A DNA stretch of 64,000 nt from Microvirga subterranea (GCF_003350535.1 NZ_QQBB01000004.1:231384-295383), one strand, 5' to 3'. Shown: positions 16,446-24,614, counted from the first letter of the stretch. The notes: generated from the letters alone by a model not told the origin. Made by a program: numbers and translations.

Positions 16446-17087
16446 TTATGCCGTAGCAGAACGGATCGTCACCTCGTCTCCGTCGATGCTGAAGGCAACC
16501 GTCATGCCCGAGGCGCGGGCGACGAGACCGGCGTAATAGATCTGGATGCCATGAGCATCGACGGTGCCGCTTTCCGAATCCCCGGCGAGCAAAGCCTCCG
16601 AATGCGCCGGAATGCGCGCGTTGAGTCCCTTCGACTTGATGATGAACTCGCAGCGATCGGCATCGCCGGAGACGCTGACCGAAATCGATCCGCCGCGCGG
16701 AATCGCGGTGATGGCGATCATGATCAGGTTCAGGAGCAGCTTGACCCGGTTCTTCGGGAAGAGGAGGCGCGGAGCCGACCAGGAAAACGAAATCTTGTCG
16801 TCCTGGAACATGCCGCGTGCGACCTGCTCGGCGTCGCCGAGATCGATCGATGCACCGGCCGAGCCGGCAGCCCCGAAGGCCAGCCGTGCGAACTGGAGCC
16901 GGGCGGAGGCTTGCTTCGCGCTCTTCTGGATCAGCTCCAGGGCGAACTCCCTCATGGAGGCATCGTTGTCGTCCTCCAGCACCTCGAGCCCGTTCACGAT
17001 AGCCCCAACGGGAGAGATCACGTCGTGGCAGACGCGCGAGCAGAGAAGGGCGGCAAGATCGAGCGAATCGAGCGAAATCGTGGCCAT
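16446..17087 (-). CDS. chpT: Histidine phosphotransferase ChpT
   Basis: A 213-residue homodimeric phosphotransferase that carries phosphate from the hybrid kinase CckA to CtrA and CpdR. The N-terminal ALLCSRVCHDVISPVGAI holds the phosphorylated H21 in a kinase-like DHp helix, and the C-terminal part is a degenerate ATPase-like fold without nucleotide-binding boxes. Length matches the family. Placed 578 bases from ctrA on the opposite strand. Together with ctrA and sciP this reconstructs much of the CckA-ChpT-CtrA circuit; cckA and cpdR are not in the window. Confidence 0.92.
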   Translation of the reverse strand: MATISLDSLDLAALLCSRVCHDVISPVGAIVNGLEVLEDDNDASMREFALELIQKSAKQASARLQFARLAFGAAGSAGASIDLGDAEQVARGMFQDDKISFSWSAPRLLFPKNRVKLLLNLIMIAITAIPRGGSISVSVSGDADRCEFIIKSKGLNARIPAHSEALLAGDSESGTVDAHGIQIYYAGLVARASGMTVAFSIDGDEVTIRSATA

Positions 17088-17258
17088 AAGGGCTCCAGAA
17101 AGGACTTAAGCTGAGCTATACATGCATGAAATCGGAATTTCGATCGGCATGATGGCAGCACAGCAGGAAAGAAACCGTGAACCCGGATACCCGGCTCCGA
17201 GTTCTTTGAAAAGCCAGCATGACGGATCGACTTCAGACGCGGGAACAGGCACATAGCC

Positions 17259-18089
17259 ATGATGCGGCTCGATGATCACGATACGGACTCCATCGCCCTC
17301 CGGCTTGCCCGGATCGCCGTGGAGGCCGGGCAGGTCCTCCGGAGGCTGGAAACGGCTCTGATCGAGAAGCACGTCAAGGACGACGGATCGCCCACTACGG
17401 CGGCCGATCTTGCGGCTGAAAAACTGATCATCGATCGAATTCATCAGGTCTGGGACGGCGTTCCCGTCATTGCCGAGGAGACCTCCTGTACGGTCAAGGC
17501 CGATGACTATTTCTTCCTGGTCGATCCCCTCGACGGCACGGGCGACTACATCTACGGCACGGGCGAGTACAGCGTGAACATCGCCCTGGTCCGGAACGGC
17601 AGGCCGATCGCTTCCGTCGTGGCCGCGCCTGCCATGGGACGGATCTGGATTGCCGGCGAGACCACCCGGTCCGGGCCGATTCCAACCACTCCATCGGACG
17701 AAATTGCCTGGCAGGATGTCCGGTCGCGCCCCGCGCCCGAACGGGACCTCGTGGCCTTGGTGAGCCGGCGCCACGGCGACCAGGCGACCGAGGCCTGCCT
17801 TTCGACCCTGTCGATCGGAACGCGCCGAATGGCGTCGTCAGCTCTGAAGTTCTGCCTCATCGCTTCCGGCGAGGCGGACGTCTACGTTCGCTGCGGCCCG
17901 ACGATGGAATGGGACACCGCAGCAGGCGACCACATCCTGTCCTGCGCGGGAGGTTGCGTCGTCGGTCCGGGCGGAGCCCCCCTGACCTATGGGCATGAAG
18001 ATCGGGGCTATCGCAATGGCGCCTTCGCGGCCCTCGGAGACATGGCGCTGGCTCCGCGGCTCGGGCTCGCTCTCCCCAAAGCAGCATAA
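17259..18089 (+). CDS. Inositol-monophosphatase-family phosphatase, CysQ-like
   Basis: A 276-residue Mg-dependent, Li-sensitive-type phosphatase. Metal-binding residues are seen in PVIAEET, in VDPLDGTGDYIYG (the DPLDGT signature), and in the C-terminal WDTAAGD. The closest functional group is 3'(2'),5'-bisphosphate nucleotidase CysQ, which recycles PAP from sulfate assimilation. Inositol monophosphatase activity cannot be excluded, which is of interest because ino1 lies in the same window, but it is 13.5 kb away and has no stress promoter. Two adjacent ATG codons are possible starts. Confidence 0.85.
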   Translation: MMRLDDHDTDSIALRLARIAVEAGQVLRRLETALIEKHVKDDGSPTTAADLAAEKLIIDRIHQVWDGVPVIAEETSCTVKADDYFFLVDPLDGTGDYIYGTGEYSVNIALVRNGRPIASVVAAPAMGRIWIAGETTRSGPIPTTPSDEIAWQDVRSRPAPERDLVALVSRRHGDQATEACLSTLSIGTRRMASSALKFCLIASGEADVYVRCGPTMEWDTAAGDHILSCAGGCVVGPGGAPLTYGHEDRGYRNGAFAALGDMALAPRLGLALPKAA

Positions 18090-18243
18090 GCATCGACCGG
18101 ATCATCTCGGCAGCCGTACAGAGATTGTTAGGGTTGACGCGATTAAGCTCGCCTTTCGATGGGGGAGCCGGCAGACGCCGTGGACTTCTCCACTGGTACA
18201 CGCCGGATCCTTCGTTCCGGGGTCTCATGCGAGGAGATAGCCC

Positions 18244-18846
18244 ATGCGCTCGCGATACACATTTCTCGTGGCGGCCGCCGCCGCTGCCTTCCTGGGCGCC
18301 GCCCCCGCCGGGGCTCAATCCCAGCGGGTTCAGCCCGTCTACGCCACCAGTCCGGGCGACCCGAACTCGTTCAATTCGAACGATCTGGTCGAATCGGGCC
18401 ACCAGTTCTTCGGATCTGCCTCGCGCGGACTTGCGCTGGCCGTCCAGGAGGCCGTGCGTCGCTGGGGCGAGCCGAACGGCTACATTCTCGGCCAGGAGGC
18501 TTCGGGAGCGTTCTTCGGGGGCGTCCGGTATGGCGAGGGCAAGCTCTTCACCCGCAACGCCGGCGAAAGGCGCATCTTCTGGCAGGGCCCCTCCCTCGGG
18601 TTCGATGTCGGAGGCGAAGGCGCCCGGACCATGATGCTCGTCTACAACCTGCCCGCCACCAGCGCCCTCTATACCCGCTTCGTCGGCATCGACGGGTCGG
18701 CCTACCTGATCGGAGGCTTCGGGGTCTCGGCCGCCAAGGCCGACGAGATGGTGGTCGTCCCGATCCGAGCCGGGGTCGGGGCCCGACTGGGGGTCAACAT
18801 GGGCTATCTCAAGTTCACTCCCGAGCCGACCTGGAATCCGTTCTAG
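18244..18846 (+). CDS. eipA: DUF1134 periplasmic protein, EipA-like
   Basis: A 200-residue exported protein with a clear signal peptide (basic MRSRY, Ala-rich core, cleavage near APAGAQS). The remainder is a glycine-rich beta domain, with GEASGAFFGGVRYGEGKLF-type and LGVNMGYLKFTP segments characteristic of DUF1134. The Brucella member EipA supports envelope integrity and, as I recall, is controlled by CtrA; ctrA lies 2.4 kb away, but I find no clean CtrA box in front of this gene. It is monocistronic or precedes the coiled-coil gene at 18955. Confidence 0.85.
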   Translation: MRSRYTFLVAAAAAAFLGAAPAGAQSQRVQPVYATSPGDPNSFNSNDLVESGHQFFGSASRGLALAVQEAVRRWGEPNGYILGQEASGAFFGGVRYGEGKLFTRNAGERRIFWQGPSLGFDVGGEGARTMMLVYNLPATSALYTRFVGIDGSAYLIGGFGVSAAKADEMVVVPIRAGVGARLGVNMGYLKFTPEPTWNPF

Positions 18847-18906
18847 AATGCGCTAGAACCGGCTGTCTGGAGCACGAGAGCTCTGGAAAGCTGCGCAGGC
18901 ACAGGG

Positions 18907-18940
18907 CAAGGTGCTTGAGCCCTTTCCGTCAGGCACCTTG
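18907..18940 (+). repeat. Strong hairpin just upstream of the coiled-coil gene
   Basis: Twelve base pairs (one G-T) around a ten-base loop: arms 18907-18918 and 18929-18940. No T run follows, so it is a poor terminator. Its 3' arm abuts the GGAG ribosome site of the gene starting at 18955, so it could modulate translation or protect the end of the upstream mRNA. Confidence 0.55.
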
Positions 18941-18954
18941 GAGTTTGCGTCCGC

Positions 18955-19938
18955 GTGGTCGAATCCATCATGATCTTTGCGTTGGGGTTCCTTGCGGCAG
19001 CCCTGATCGCTCTTCTCATCATTCCTGCCATCAACGCCCGTGCCGAGCGCCTGGCGCGCCGCCGGGCCGAGGCGCTGTTTCCTCTGTCCATCGAGGAATT
19101 GACGGCCGAGAAGGACCATCTGCGCGCCGAATTCGCCGTGATGCAGCGGCGGATCGAGCGCAAGGCCGAGGAGGCGCTGGCCTTCAAGCATCAGAACATG
19201 GAGGAGCTGGGCCGCAGGGCGGTCCGGATCGAGGCCCTCGAGCAAGCCTTGGCGGAACGGGACCAAACCATCTCCCAGATCGAAGGGGAGCTGGGCGGCA
19301 CCCGGAAACGCCTCGATGCGACCGAGGAAGATCTTGCCCAGACCAGGACCTCTCTCTCGGGCACACGCGAGACCCTGGTCGCCCTCGAGACATCGCACCG
19401 CGCCACCCTGGATGAGCTGTCCACGACGCGCCGTGAGCTCGAACGCCATCAGGCCGACCTGTCGAGAACCCGCGGCGAGCTGCTGCGGACCGAGGAAAAG
19501 CTCACGGCTCAGGAAGCCATCGCGTCGGATCTCGAGCGGCGTCTCAATGCTGCCTTGAGCGAACTCGACGCCAAGCGCATCACGATCTCGGACCTGGAAA
19601 CGCGCCTGATGACGCAGACGGCCCGCGGGAACGATTTCGAGCGCGCTCTGGGCGAGCGCCACAGCGAGCTGTCCGACGAACGCCAGCGGCTGGCCGAACT
19701 CGCCAAGAGCCTCACGGCCGAGCAGGAGCGCGGGCTTATCCTGGAGCAGCACATCCGCGAGATCGAAGCGGAGCGTGACGAGGCGCGCGCACGGATCGAA
19801 TCCTACGCGGGCCTCGAAAGCCAGAACGAGGAGCTGCGCCGCAGCATCACGGAAGTCGCCGACCAGATCATGGGTTCAGGCAACAACCGGCAGAATCGCC
19901 CAAACAACGGCAAGCGGCGCAGGCAGGCCGGCAAATAG
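18955..19938 (+). CDS. Membrane-anchored long coiled-coil protein, conserved hypothetical
   Basis: A 327-residue protein with one N-terminal membrane helix (residues about 6-25, FALGFLAAALIALLIIPAI), then about 270 residues of heptad-rich, Glu/Arg/Leu coiled coil, ending in a polar basic tail (NNGKRRRQAGK). The GTG start giving MVESIM was kept because related rhizobial proteins begin this way and GGAG lies upstream. The architecture suggests a cytoplasmic rod tethered to the inner membrane, perhaps structural. No catalytic motif is seen and function is unknown. Confidence 0.75.
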   Translation: MVESIMIFALGFLAAALIALLIIPAINARAERLARRRAEALFPLSIEELTAEKDHLRAEFAVMQRRIERKAEEALAFKHQNMEELGRRAVRIEALEQALAERDQTISQIEGELGGTRKRLDATEEDLAQTRTSLSGTRETLVALETSHRATLDELSTTRRELERHQADLSRTRGELLRTEEKLTAQEAIASDLERRLNAALSELDAKRITISDLETRLMTQTARGNDFERALGERHSELSDERQRLAELAKSLTAEQERGLILEQHIREIEAERDEARARIESYAGLESQNEELRRSITEVADQIMGSGNNRQNRPNNGKRRRQAGK

Positions 19939-19961
19939 CCTCCCGCGCCGCGCAGCAGCAC

Positions 19962-20288
19962 CTATTTCGGCTGTATGCTCTGATTTCCGCCGGGGCTGCC
20001 GGGAGGCGGAATGACCGGCGTGGTGCCTGGATTGGGCACCGGTGCGGGAACGGTCATGTCCGGCGTCGCGGTTGTCGGCGGCTTGATGACCCCGTCACTC
20101 TTCTCGAGCTTGTCGCTCAACGTTCCGGTCGAGCCCGTCGTGCCCGGATCGTGCGGCTCCACCTTCTCGGCCGGCATCTTGTCGAGGGGCGGCATGTTGG
20201 GCGCCTGCTGCTGCAGGCTGGGCGTCTGCGCCATGGCGGCCGTGAAACCACCCGTCGCCATGGCTGCTAGGATCAGAATTCGCTTCAT
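19962..20288 (-). CDS. Small secreted Pro/Thr-rich hypothetical protein under EcfG-type promoter
   Basis: A 108-residue protein with a signal peptide (MKRILILAAMATGGFTAAMAQ, cleavage after AMA). The mature part is low-complexity, rich in Pro, Thr and Gly, and probably disordered. No domain recognised. An exact EcfG-type promoter at 20334-20310 points straight at it, giving a very short leader (about 13 bases), so it is likely a stress-induced periplasmic or surface protein. Convergent with the coiled-coil gene. Confidence 0.65.
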   Translation of the reverse strand: MKRILILAAMATGGFTAAMAQTPSLQQQAPNMPPLDKMPAEKVEPHDPGTTGSTGTLSDKLEKSDGVIKPPTTATPDMTVPAPVPNPGTTPVIPPPGSPGGNQSIQPK

Positions 20289-20309
20289 GGACCCACTCCT
20301 TTGGAAAGG

Positions 20310-20334
20310 AACGGGCCATGGCAGGGCAGGTTCC
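20310..20334 (-). promoter_or_regulatory. EcfG-type promoter for the secreted hypothetical gene
   Basis: On the minus strand GGAAC at 20334-20330, 16 bases, CGTT at 20313-20310. It sits between the stop of the upstream aminotransferase gene and the ATG at 20288. Confidence 0.7.
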
Positions 20335-20339
20335 GAACG

Positions 20340-21203
20340 CTATTCCGCGGCCAAGGCAGGCCCGGCCGCCATCTGGAGATAGAGCTGCCGGAGCCTCTTA
20401 GTGACCGGCCCGGGCTTACCGTCGGCGACGGGGCGCCCGTCGATCCGGACCACTGGGACGACGAAATTGGATGCGCTGGTGAGGAAGGCCTCGGCCGCAT
20501 CGTAAGCCTCGTTGACCGTAAACAGGCGCTCCTCGAGAACGATTCCGTCCTCGCGCGACATTTGCAGCAGGGACTTGCGGGTGATGCCCGGAAGGATGGC
20601 GTTGGAAAGCGGCCGGACCACGATGCTGCCGGCCTTCGTCACGATGAAGGCGCTGGAGGAGCCGCCTTCGGTCACATACCCGTCCTGGACCATCCAAGCT
20701 TCCTGGGCGCCCGCCTCCTTGGCGGCCTGCTTGGCAAGGACCTGAGCCAGCAGGTTGATGGACTTGATGTCACGGCGCTCCCAGCGCATGTCCGGAACCG
20801 TGATGACGGAGATGCCCGCTTCCGCGGCAGGCGCGTTCGCGATCGACTTGGCCTGGGTGAACATCGCAACCGTCGGCCTGGCATCCGTCGGGAAGAAGAA
20901 GTCCCGCTCCGCCACGCCGCGGGTCACCTGGAAGTAGACGAACCCTTCCGTCATGTTGTTGCGTCTGACGAGCTCCTCCTCCAGGCGCGTCCACTCAGCC
21001 CGGGAATAGGGATTCGGGATTTGAATTTCCTTTAGGGAACGCTCCAGCCGCTCGAGATGAGCCTCGTTGTCGACGAGACGCCCGTTCAGGACGCCGATTC
21101 CCTCGTAGACCCCGTCTCCGAACATGAAGCCTCGGTCCATGAACGGCACCTTGGCCTCGTCGATTGGAAGAAAAGAACCATTCAGGAAGACGATGCGGGA
21201 CAT
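20340..21203 (-). CDS. dat: D-amino-acid transaminase (class IV PLP aminotransferase)
   Basis: A 287-residue fold-type IV enzyme that transfers amino groups between D-amino acids and 2-oxo acids. The PLP lysine lies in RRDIKSINLLAQ; GDGVYEGI near residue 30, the EGGSSSAF segment and LPGITRKSLL bind the cofactor phosphate. RDFFFPTD-type residues and the overall order favour D-amino-acid over branched-chain transaminase (IlvE), but IlvE-like or aminodeoxychorismate-lyase-like activity cannot be ruled out. D-Ala and D-Glu for peptidoglycan are the usual products. It has its own start upstream of the stress promoter. Confidence 0.85.
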   Translation of the reverse strand: MSRIVFLNGSFLPIDEAKVPFMDRGFMFGDGVYEGIGVLNGRLVDNEAHLERLERSLKEIQIPNPYSRAEWTRLEEELVRRNNMTEGFVYFQVTRGVAERDFFFPTDARPTVAMFTQAKSIANAPAAEAGISVITVPDMRWERRDIKSINLLAQVLAKQAAKEAGAQEAWMVQDGYVTEGGSSSAFIVTKAGSIVVRPLSNAILPGITRKSLLQMSREDGIVLEERLFTVNEAYDAAEAFLTSASNFVVPVVRIDGRPVADGKPGPVTKRLRQLYLQMAAGPALAAE

Positions 21204-21309
21204 GGGAGCTCCATTAAGGGGAACTAGCTAACCTGACGTATGGGCAATGGCGGCGGCTGACCTATCTGGCCAGAGGTGCCGCTCAGCTTACGCGATAGGT
21301 ACCCGCAAC

Positions 21310-21927
21310 ATGAAGGTCACGCCACATTTCATTTCACGGCTCCTGACGATTGTCGCCCTTGCCCTGCCGATCGGGGCCGAGGCGGCGCAGCCGGCGCAAT
21401 CCTGGTATGGCGAGCAGGGATATGTGGCGCCGAACGGCGCCCGAATCGTGGCCTGCCATGGCTATGGCTGTTCCCGCAGAACCGCGCTCGTCGTCGACCC
21501 GTCTCTTCTCAGCCTCGCGAGCGGCCTGCTCAGGAGAGGCCAGACCTCACCGGAAGGCGAGAGAGCGGCAATTCGGGAGATCGTGCGGTCCTATACGGCC
21601 TACCTGTCCCGCCAAGTGGGAGGCAGGCCCGACCTGCCGGGATCGCCGCCGCAAATGTCGGGCGTGCACGGCCAGATGGATTGCCTCGACGAGACGGCGA
21701 ACACCACGAGCCTGCTGCTGGTGCTCGAAGAGAGGGGGCTCCTCGCCCACCATCAGGTCGAGCGTCCGCAGACGCGCGGCTTCTTCTTCGATGGACGCTA
21801 CCCTCACACGACGGCGATCATCGCCGAGCGGAGGACCGGAAGCGAGTGGGCCGTCGACCCGTGGCGCAAGGCGCCGGGGCAGCGGCCGGATATCCTGCCG
21901 CTCGCTGTCTGGCGGCAGGATTCCTGA
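21310..21927 (+). CDS. Secreted conserved hypothetical protein
   Basis: A 205-residue protein with a signal peptide (basic MKVTPHFISR, hydrophobic LLTIVALALPIG, cleavage near AEAAQ). The mature domain has a cysteine pair in ACHGYGC and a third cysteine in GQMDCLDETANT, followed by a histidine-rich GLLAHHQVERP and a C-terminal EWAVDPWRKAPGQRP. The Cys, HH and Asp placement is reminiscent of a small cysteine-protease-like or transglutaminase-like fold, but I cannot name a family. Start chosen at the ATG giving the signal peptide. Confidence 0.65.
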   Translation: MKVTPHFISRLLTIVALALPIGAEAAQPAQSWYGEQGYVAPNGARIVACHGYGCSRRTALVVDPSLLSLASGLLRRGQTSPEGERAAIREIVRSYTAYLSRQVGGRPDLPGSPPQMSGVHGQMDCLDETANTTSLLLVLEERGLLAHHQVERPQTRGFFFDGRYPHTTAIIAERRTGSEWAVDPWRKAPGQRPDILPLAVWRQDS

Positions 21928-21946
21928 TTCTAGGCGGATCGAACGC

Positions 21947-22267
21947 TTACTTCAGGTGCTGAGCGAGATGCTTGTTCATCTCGAACATGGTGACCTTCTT
22001 CTTCCCGAAGATCGGCTGCAGCTTGTCGTCCGCGAGGATCTCGCGCTTGTTTTCGGGGTTCTGGAGGTTGTTCTTCTTGATGTAGTCCCACATCTTGCTC
22101 ACCACCTCGCCCCGGGGAAGCGGGTTCGAGCCGACGATGGCGGCCAGTTCCTTGGAAGGCTGCAGGGGCTTCTGGAGAGCGTTGGGCTTGGCTCCGGCCG
22201 CCTTGGTGGCCGTCTTGGCCGCAGGCTTCTTCGCACCGGCTTTTCCGTCTGTAGTCTTGGTCGGCAT
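21947..22267 (-). CDS. SWIB/MDM2-domain protein
   Basis: A 106-residue basic protein. The first 35 residues are Lys/Ala-rich, histone H1-like (KTTDGKAGAKKPAAKTATKAA). The remainder is a SWIB domain: LPRGEVVSKMWDYIKKNNLQ and ADDKLQPIFGKKKVTMFEMNKHL. Such stand-alone SWIB proteins are common in bacteria; a DNA- or chromatin-compaction role is suspected but unproven. Start: ATG with a full GGAGGA seven bases upstream. Convergent with the secreted hypothetical gene. Confidence 0.88.
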   Translation of the reverse strand: MPTKTTDGKAGAKKPAAKTATKAAGAKPNALQKPLQPSKELAAIVGSNPLPRGEVVSKMWDYIKKNNLQNPENKREILADDKLQPIFGKKKVTMFEMNKHLAQHLK

Positions 22268-22448
22268 GGATTCCTCCGAGGGTGGGTGGGATACTCTTCG
22301 ACAGCAGCGGGTCCGGCCGTGAAAAGTCCATTGGCTCCGCCGGTTCAGTCTTGTGGAACCTATTCCCGGGTTCCGGGCACCTGACAGGCAAGCCAATCTC
22401 GGCTGAGCTTATGTCCTGACTTGGCGCTCAGCAAGACAGGCCTGTGGA

Positions 22449-22889
22449 TCAAGCAGTTTTGGGGAACGGCAAAATCTTCGCAGGCGCCCCCTGCCCTCGC
22501 GCAACCACCTGTGCCCGGCGGGTCCGCTCCGCAGCGGAATGCACGTGGGAGACGATCGCCTCGTTCGGGCAGGGCTTGGCCAGGAATGCGGCGCCAGGCG
22601 GCAAGTCACCACAGGCCGGCCACTGACGACCCGACATGATGAGGATCTCGGCCTCCGGCCAGCATTCGTGAACCTTATGAGCAAGTTCGAAGCCGTTGCA
22701 TCCGACTGGCATGTCGACATCCGTCAGCAGGACGTTGACCGGCAGCCCAGCCTCAAGGATCACGAGAGCCTCGACGGCATTGGCTGCCTCGACCACCCGG
22801 AAGCCGGCATCCTCGAGAAGCTCTGCGATGAAGAGACGGATCAGGGGCTCGTCTTCGACCAAAAGAACTGTGGACTGGTCCTCGGACAT
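22449..22889 (-). CDS. Single-domain response regulator (stress promoter)
   Basis: A 146-residue receiver: LLVEDEPLIRLFIAELLEDAGF gives the acidic pocket, LLTDVDMPVGCNGFEL the phosphorylated aspartate, and FLAKPCPNEAI the conserved lysine. A 30-residue basic tail follows; no output domain. The ATG at 22889 is preferred over one at 22928 because an exact EcfG-type promoter (22945-22921) overlaps the latter, so only the shorter form fits inside the transcript. It probably acts by protein interaction or as a phosphate sink in the stress pathway. Confidence 0.82.
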   Translation of the reverse strand: MSEDQSTVLLVEDEPLIRLFIAELLEDAGFRVVEAANAVEALVILEAGLPVNVLLTDVDMPVGCNGFELAHKVHECWPEAEILIMSGRQWPACGDLPPGAAFLAKPCPNEAIVSHVHSAAERTRRAQVVARGQGAPAKILPFPKTA

Positions 22890-22920
22890 TTTTTCTTGAA
22901 CTCGTTGTACATCGCTCTTT

Positions 22921-22945
22921 AACGCCATGGATGGCGCATGGTTCC
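22921..22945 (-). promoter_or_regulatory. EcfG-type promoter for the response regulator at 22889
   Basis: GGAAC at 22945-22941, a 16-base spacer and CGTT at 22924-22921, all on the minus strand. The -10 lies 32 bases before the ATG at 22889. Confidence 0.75.
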
Positions 22946-23038
22946 GTCCACTTGCATACCTGTTCGCGGAATAATGAGCCGAGATCCGGTGCGGCCGACA
23001 GGCATCGGCACGAGAATTTTTGCGGACGATATATCGTT

Positions 23039-24112
23039 TTATTCGCTGGAGCGCAGTGACCACCCAGCCTCGACGTGCCTCGCCAGAGCTTCCGAAGCGA
23101 GGTTCTTCAGCTTGGCCTCCACCTCGAAGTCCGTCCATGTCAGATGTCTGGCGACGAGATCATTGACGCCGTGGTTCCACATCAGATCGGAATGGCCGCG
23201 CAGATCCTTCGGCTTGATGCCGGTTTGAACCAGCTGCAGGAAATCGGGCCTCGTTCCGGCATCGTGGCCCACCAGCAGATCCTCCCGCGAGACGCTCACG
23301 TGGCTGACCGGACGGACGCCACGCCAGGATGCGATGATGAATGCGATGCGGGGGTCGTCCGGTTCGATGTACTCGCCCTGGCTCTTGATCCAGTGATGAT
23401 GAAGATCAAGGACGATCGGCAGATCCTCCGCCAGGGGCAGGAGATCGTCGAGGCCGTAACTGACCTCGTCGTTCTCGACGGTGATCAGATTGCGCGCGGT
23501 GACGGAGAGCCGCGCGAGGCCTCCCCTGAAGCCTTCGGCCCCGACCGCCTTCGCGCCCGCATGGATGTTGATATGCGCCCCGTGCGGGTGCCAGCCTTCG
23601 CCGAACCCCATGAGCGCCATCATCTCGGCGTGGTACTCGAACTCGGCAATTCCGTTCGCGAGAGCCGAAGGGTTCGCCGAGGCGATGACGCAGAACTGCC
23701 CCGGATGCATGCTCAGGCGCACATCCTTGTCCCGTGCCAGCCTCCCGATCACCGCAAGCCTGCTCTCGATCAAGGCCCGCAGATCCCGATCCGCATAGGC
23801 CGGCTGTGCAGTGGGGTGAGTGTATCCGGGCAGGAGATCGCTTGAAATCCGGTGCAGGCGCTCGAGCTTCGGTCGCCGGGCGACGTGCTCGATCTGCCGG
23901 TGAACCGCATCGAGATTGTGAGCCACCACGGATGCCAGTTTGTCGTAGGCGGCGGCCGCTCCCAGGCGGCCCAAATAAGCCATCGTGACGGTCGTCGTAT
24001 TGAGAGGGCGCGCGCTGTCGACGTCCCCATCCTGGGAAACGTATTTGCAGCAGAAGCCGAGTCTGGGAGTTTCCCCACCCACTTGCGGCATGCTGAAGTC
24101 CCGCTTCGACAT
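23039..24112 (-). CDS. uvsE: UV-damage endonuclease, UvsE/UvdE family
   Basis: A 357-residue TIM-barrel endonuclease that nicks 5' of UV photoproducts and other lesions, starting alternative excision repair. Seen in order: LGFCCKYVS at the N-terminus, RLSMHPGQFCVI with a metal-binding His, AHINIHAGAKA, a VENDEVSYGLDDL block with a metal-ligand Glu, LDLHHHW, and the HSDLMWNHG C-terminal histidines. Length is normal. It starts 28 bases after the response-regulator gene at 24141 on the same strand with no terminator between, so it is probably expressed from the EcfG-type promoter at 24614-24590. Confidence 0.92.
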   Translation of the reverse strand: MSKRDFSMPQVGGETPRLGFCCKYVSQDGDVDSARPLNTTTVTMAYLGRLGAAAAYDKLASVVAHNLDAVHRQIEHVARRPKLERLHRISSDLLPGYTHPTAQPAYADRDLRALIESRLAVIGRLARDKDVRLSMHPGQFCVIASANPSALANGIAEFEYHAEMMALMGFGEGWHPHGAHINIHAGAKAVGAEGFRGGLARLSVTARNLITVENDEVSYGLDDLLPLAEDLPIVLDLHHHWIKSQGEYIEPDDPRIAFIIASWRGVRPVSHVSVSREDLLVGHDAGTRPDFLQLVQTGIKPKDLRGHSDLMWNHGVNDLVARHLTWTDFEVEAKLKNLASEALARHVEAGWSLRSSE

Positions 24113-24140
24113 CAGGGCCGCACCGTTTCCCGGACGCGGA

Positions 24141-24497
24141 TCAATGAAAGGAAACGCCAGGACGCGACGCCTGCGCGATCGACTTCAGGATGGCTCTTTC
24201 CTCGAATGGCTTCGGGATGAAGGACGCCTGCCGCAGTCCGGGAGGCACTTCGGCCGGATGAGATGCGGACACGAACGCGAAGGGAATCCTCCGCTTCACG
24301 AGTTCCGCCGCGATTCCGAAGGTCTTCCCGCCGACAACATCAATGTCCAGCAGGGCGTAATCGAAGCCGTCCTCGAGGTGCTCCTGAGCCTCTTCGATCG
24401 ACTCGTACGTCCCGACGACTTCATGCCCCTGGCTCTCGACGATGGCCTGCAAATCGAGCGCAATGAACGTATCGTCCTCAATAATAAGAACCCGCAC
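24141..24497 (-). CDS. Single-domain response regulator, FAT GUY-like
   Basis: A 118-residue receiver only: MRVLIIEDDTFIALDLQ (acidic pocket), ALLDIDVVGGKTF (phosphorylated Asp) and FIPKPFEERAI (Lys). The segment IPFAFVSASH is close to the PFxFATG(Y) motif of FAT GUY response regulators, which act in the alphaproteobacterial general stress response (for example SdrG), though here it reads VSAS. An exact EcfG-type promoter lies 93 bases upstream and the UV endonuclease gene follows, so this looks like a stress-response regulator co-transcribed with DNA repair. Confidence 0.85.
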   Translation of the reverse strand: MRVLIIEDDTFIALDLQAIVESQGHEVVGTYESIEEAQEHLEDGFDYALLDIDVVGGKTFGIAAELVKRRIPFAFVSASHPAEVPPGLRQASFIPKPFEERAILKSIAQASRPGVSFH

Positions 24498-24589
24498 AAT
24501 ACCACTCCATCAATATTCCAGGGTCCGCTCGGCGCATAAAGCGTAGGTTATGCGCATGCGTCCTCGATGTTCTTAGAAAACAGAGAAAG

Positions 24590-24614
24590 AACGGCCCTTC
24601 GAGGAGGCGGTTCC
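24590..24614 (-). promoter_or_regulatory. EcfG-type promoter for the response regulator-uvsE pair
   Basis: On the minus strand GGAAC at 24614-24610, 16 bases, CGTT at 24593-24590. No other gene lies between it and the ATG at 24497. Confidence 0.72.
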
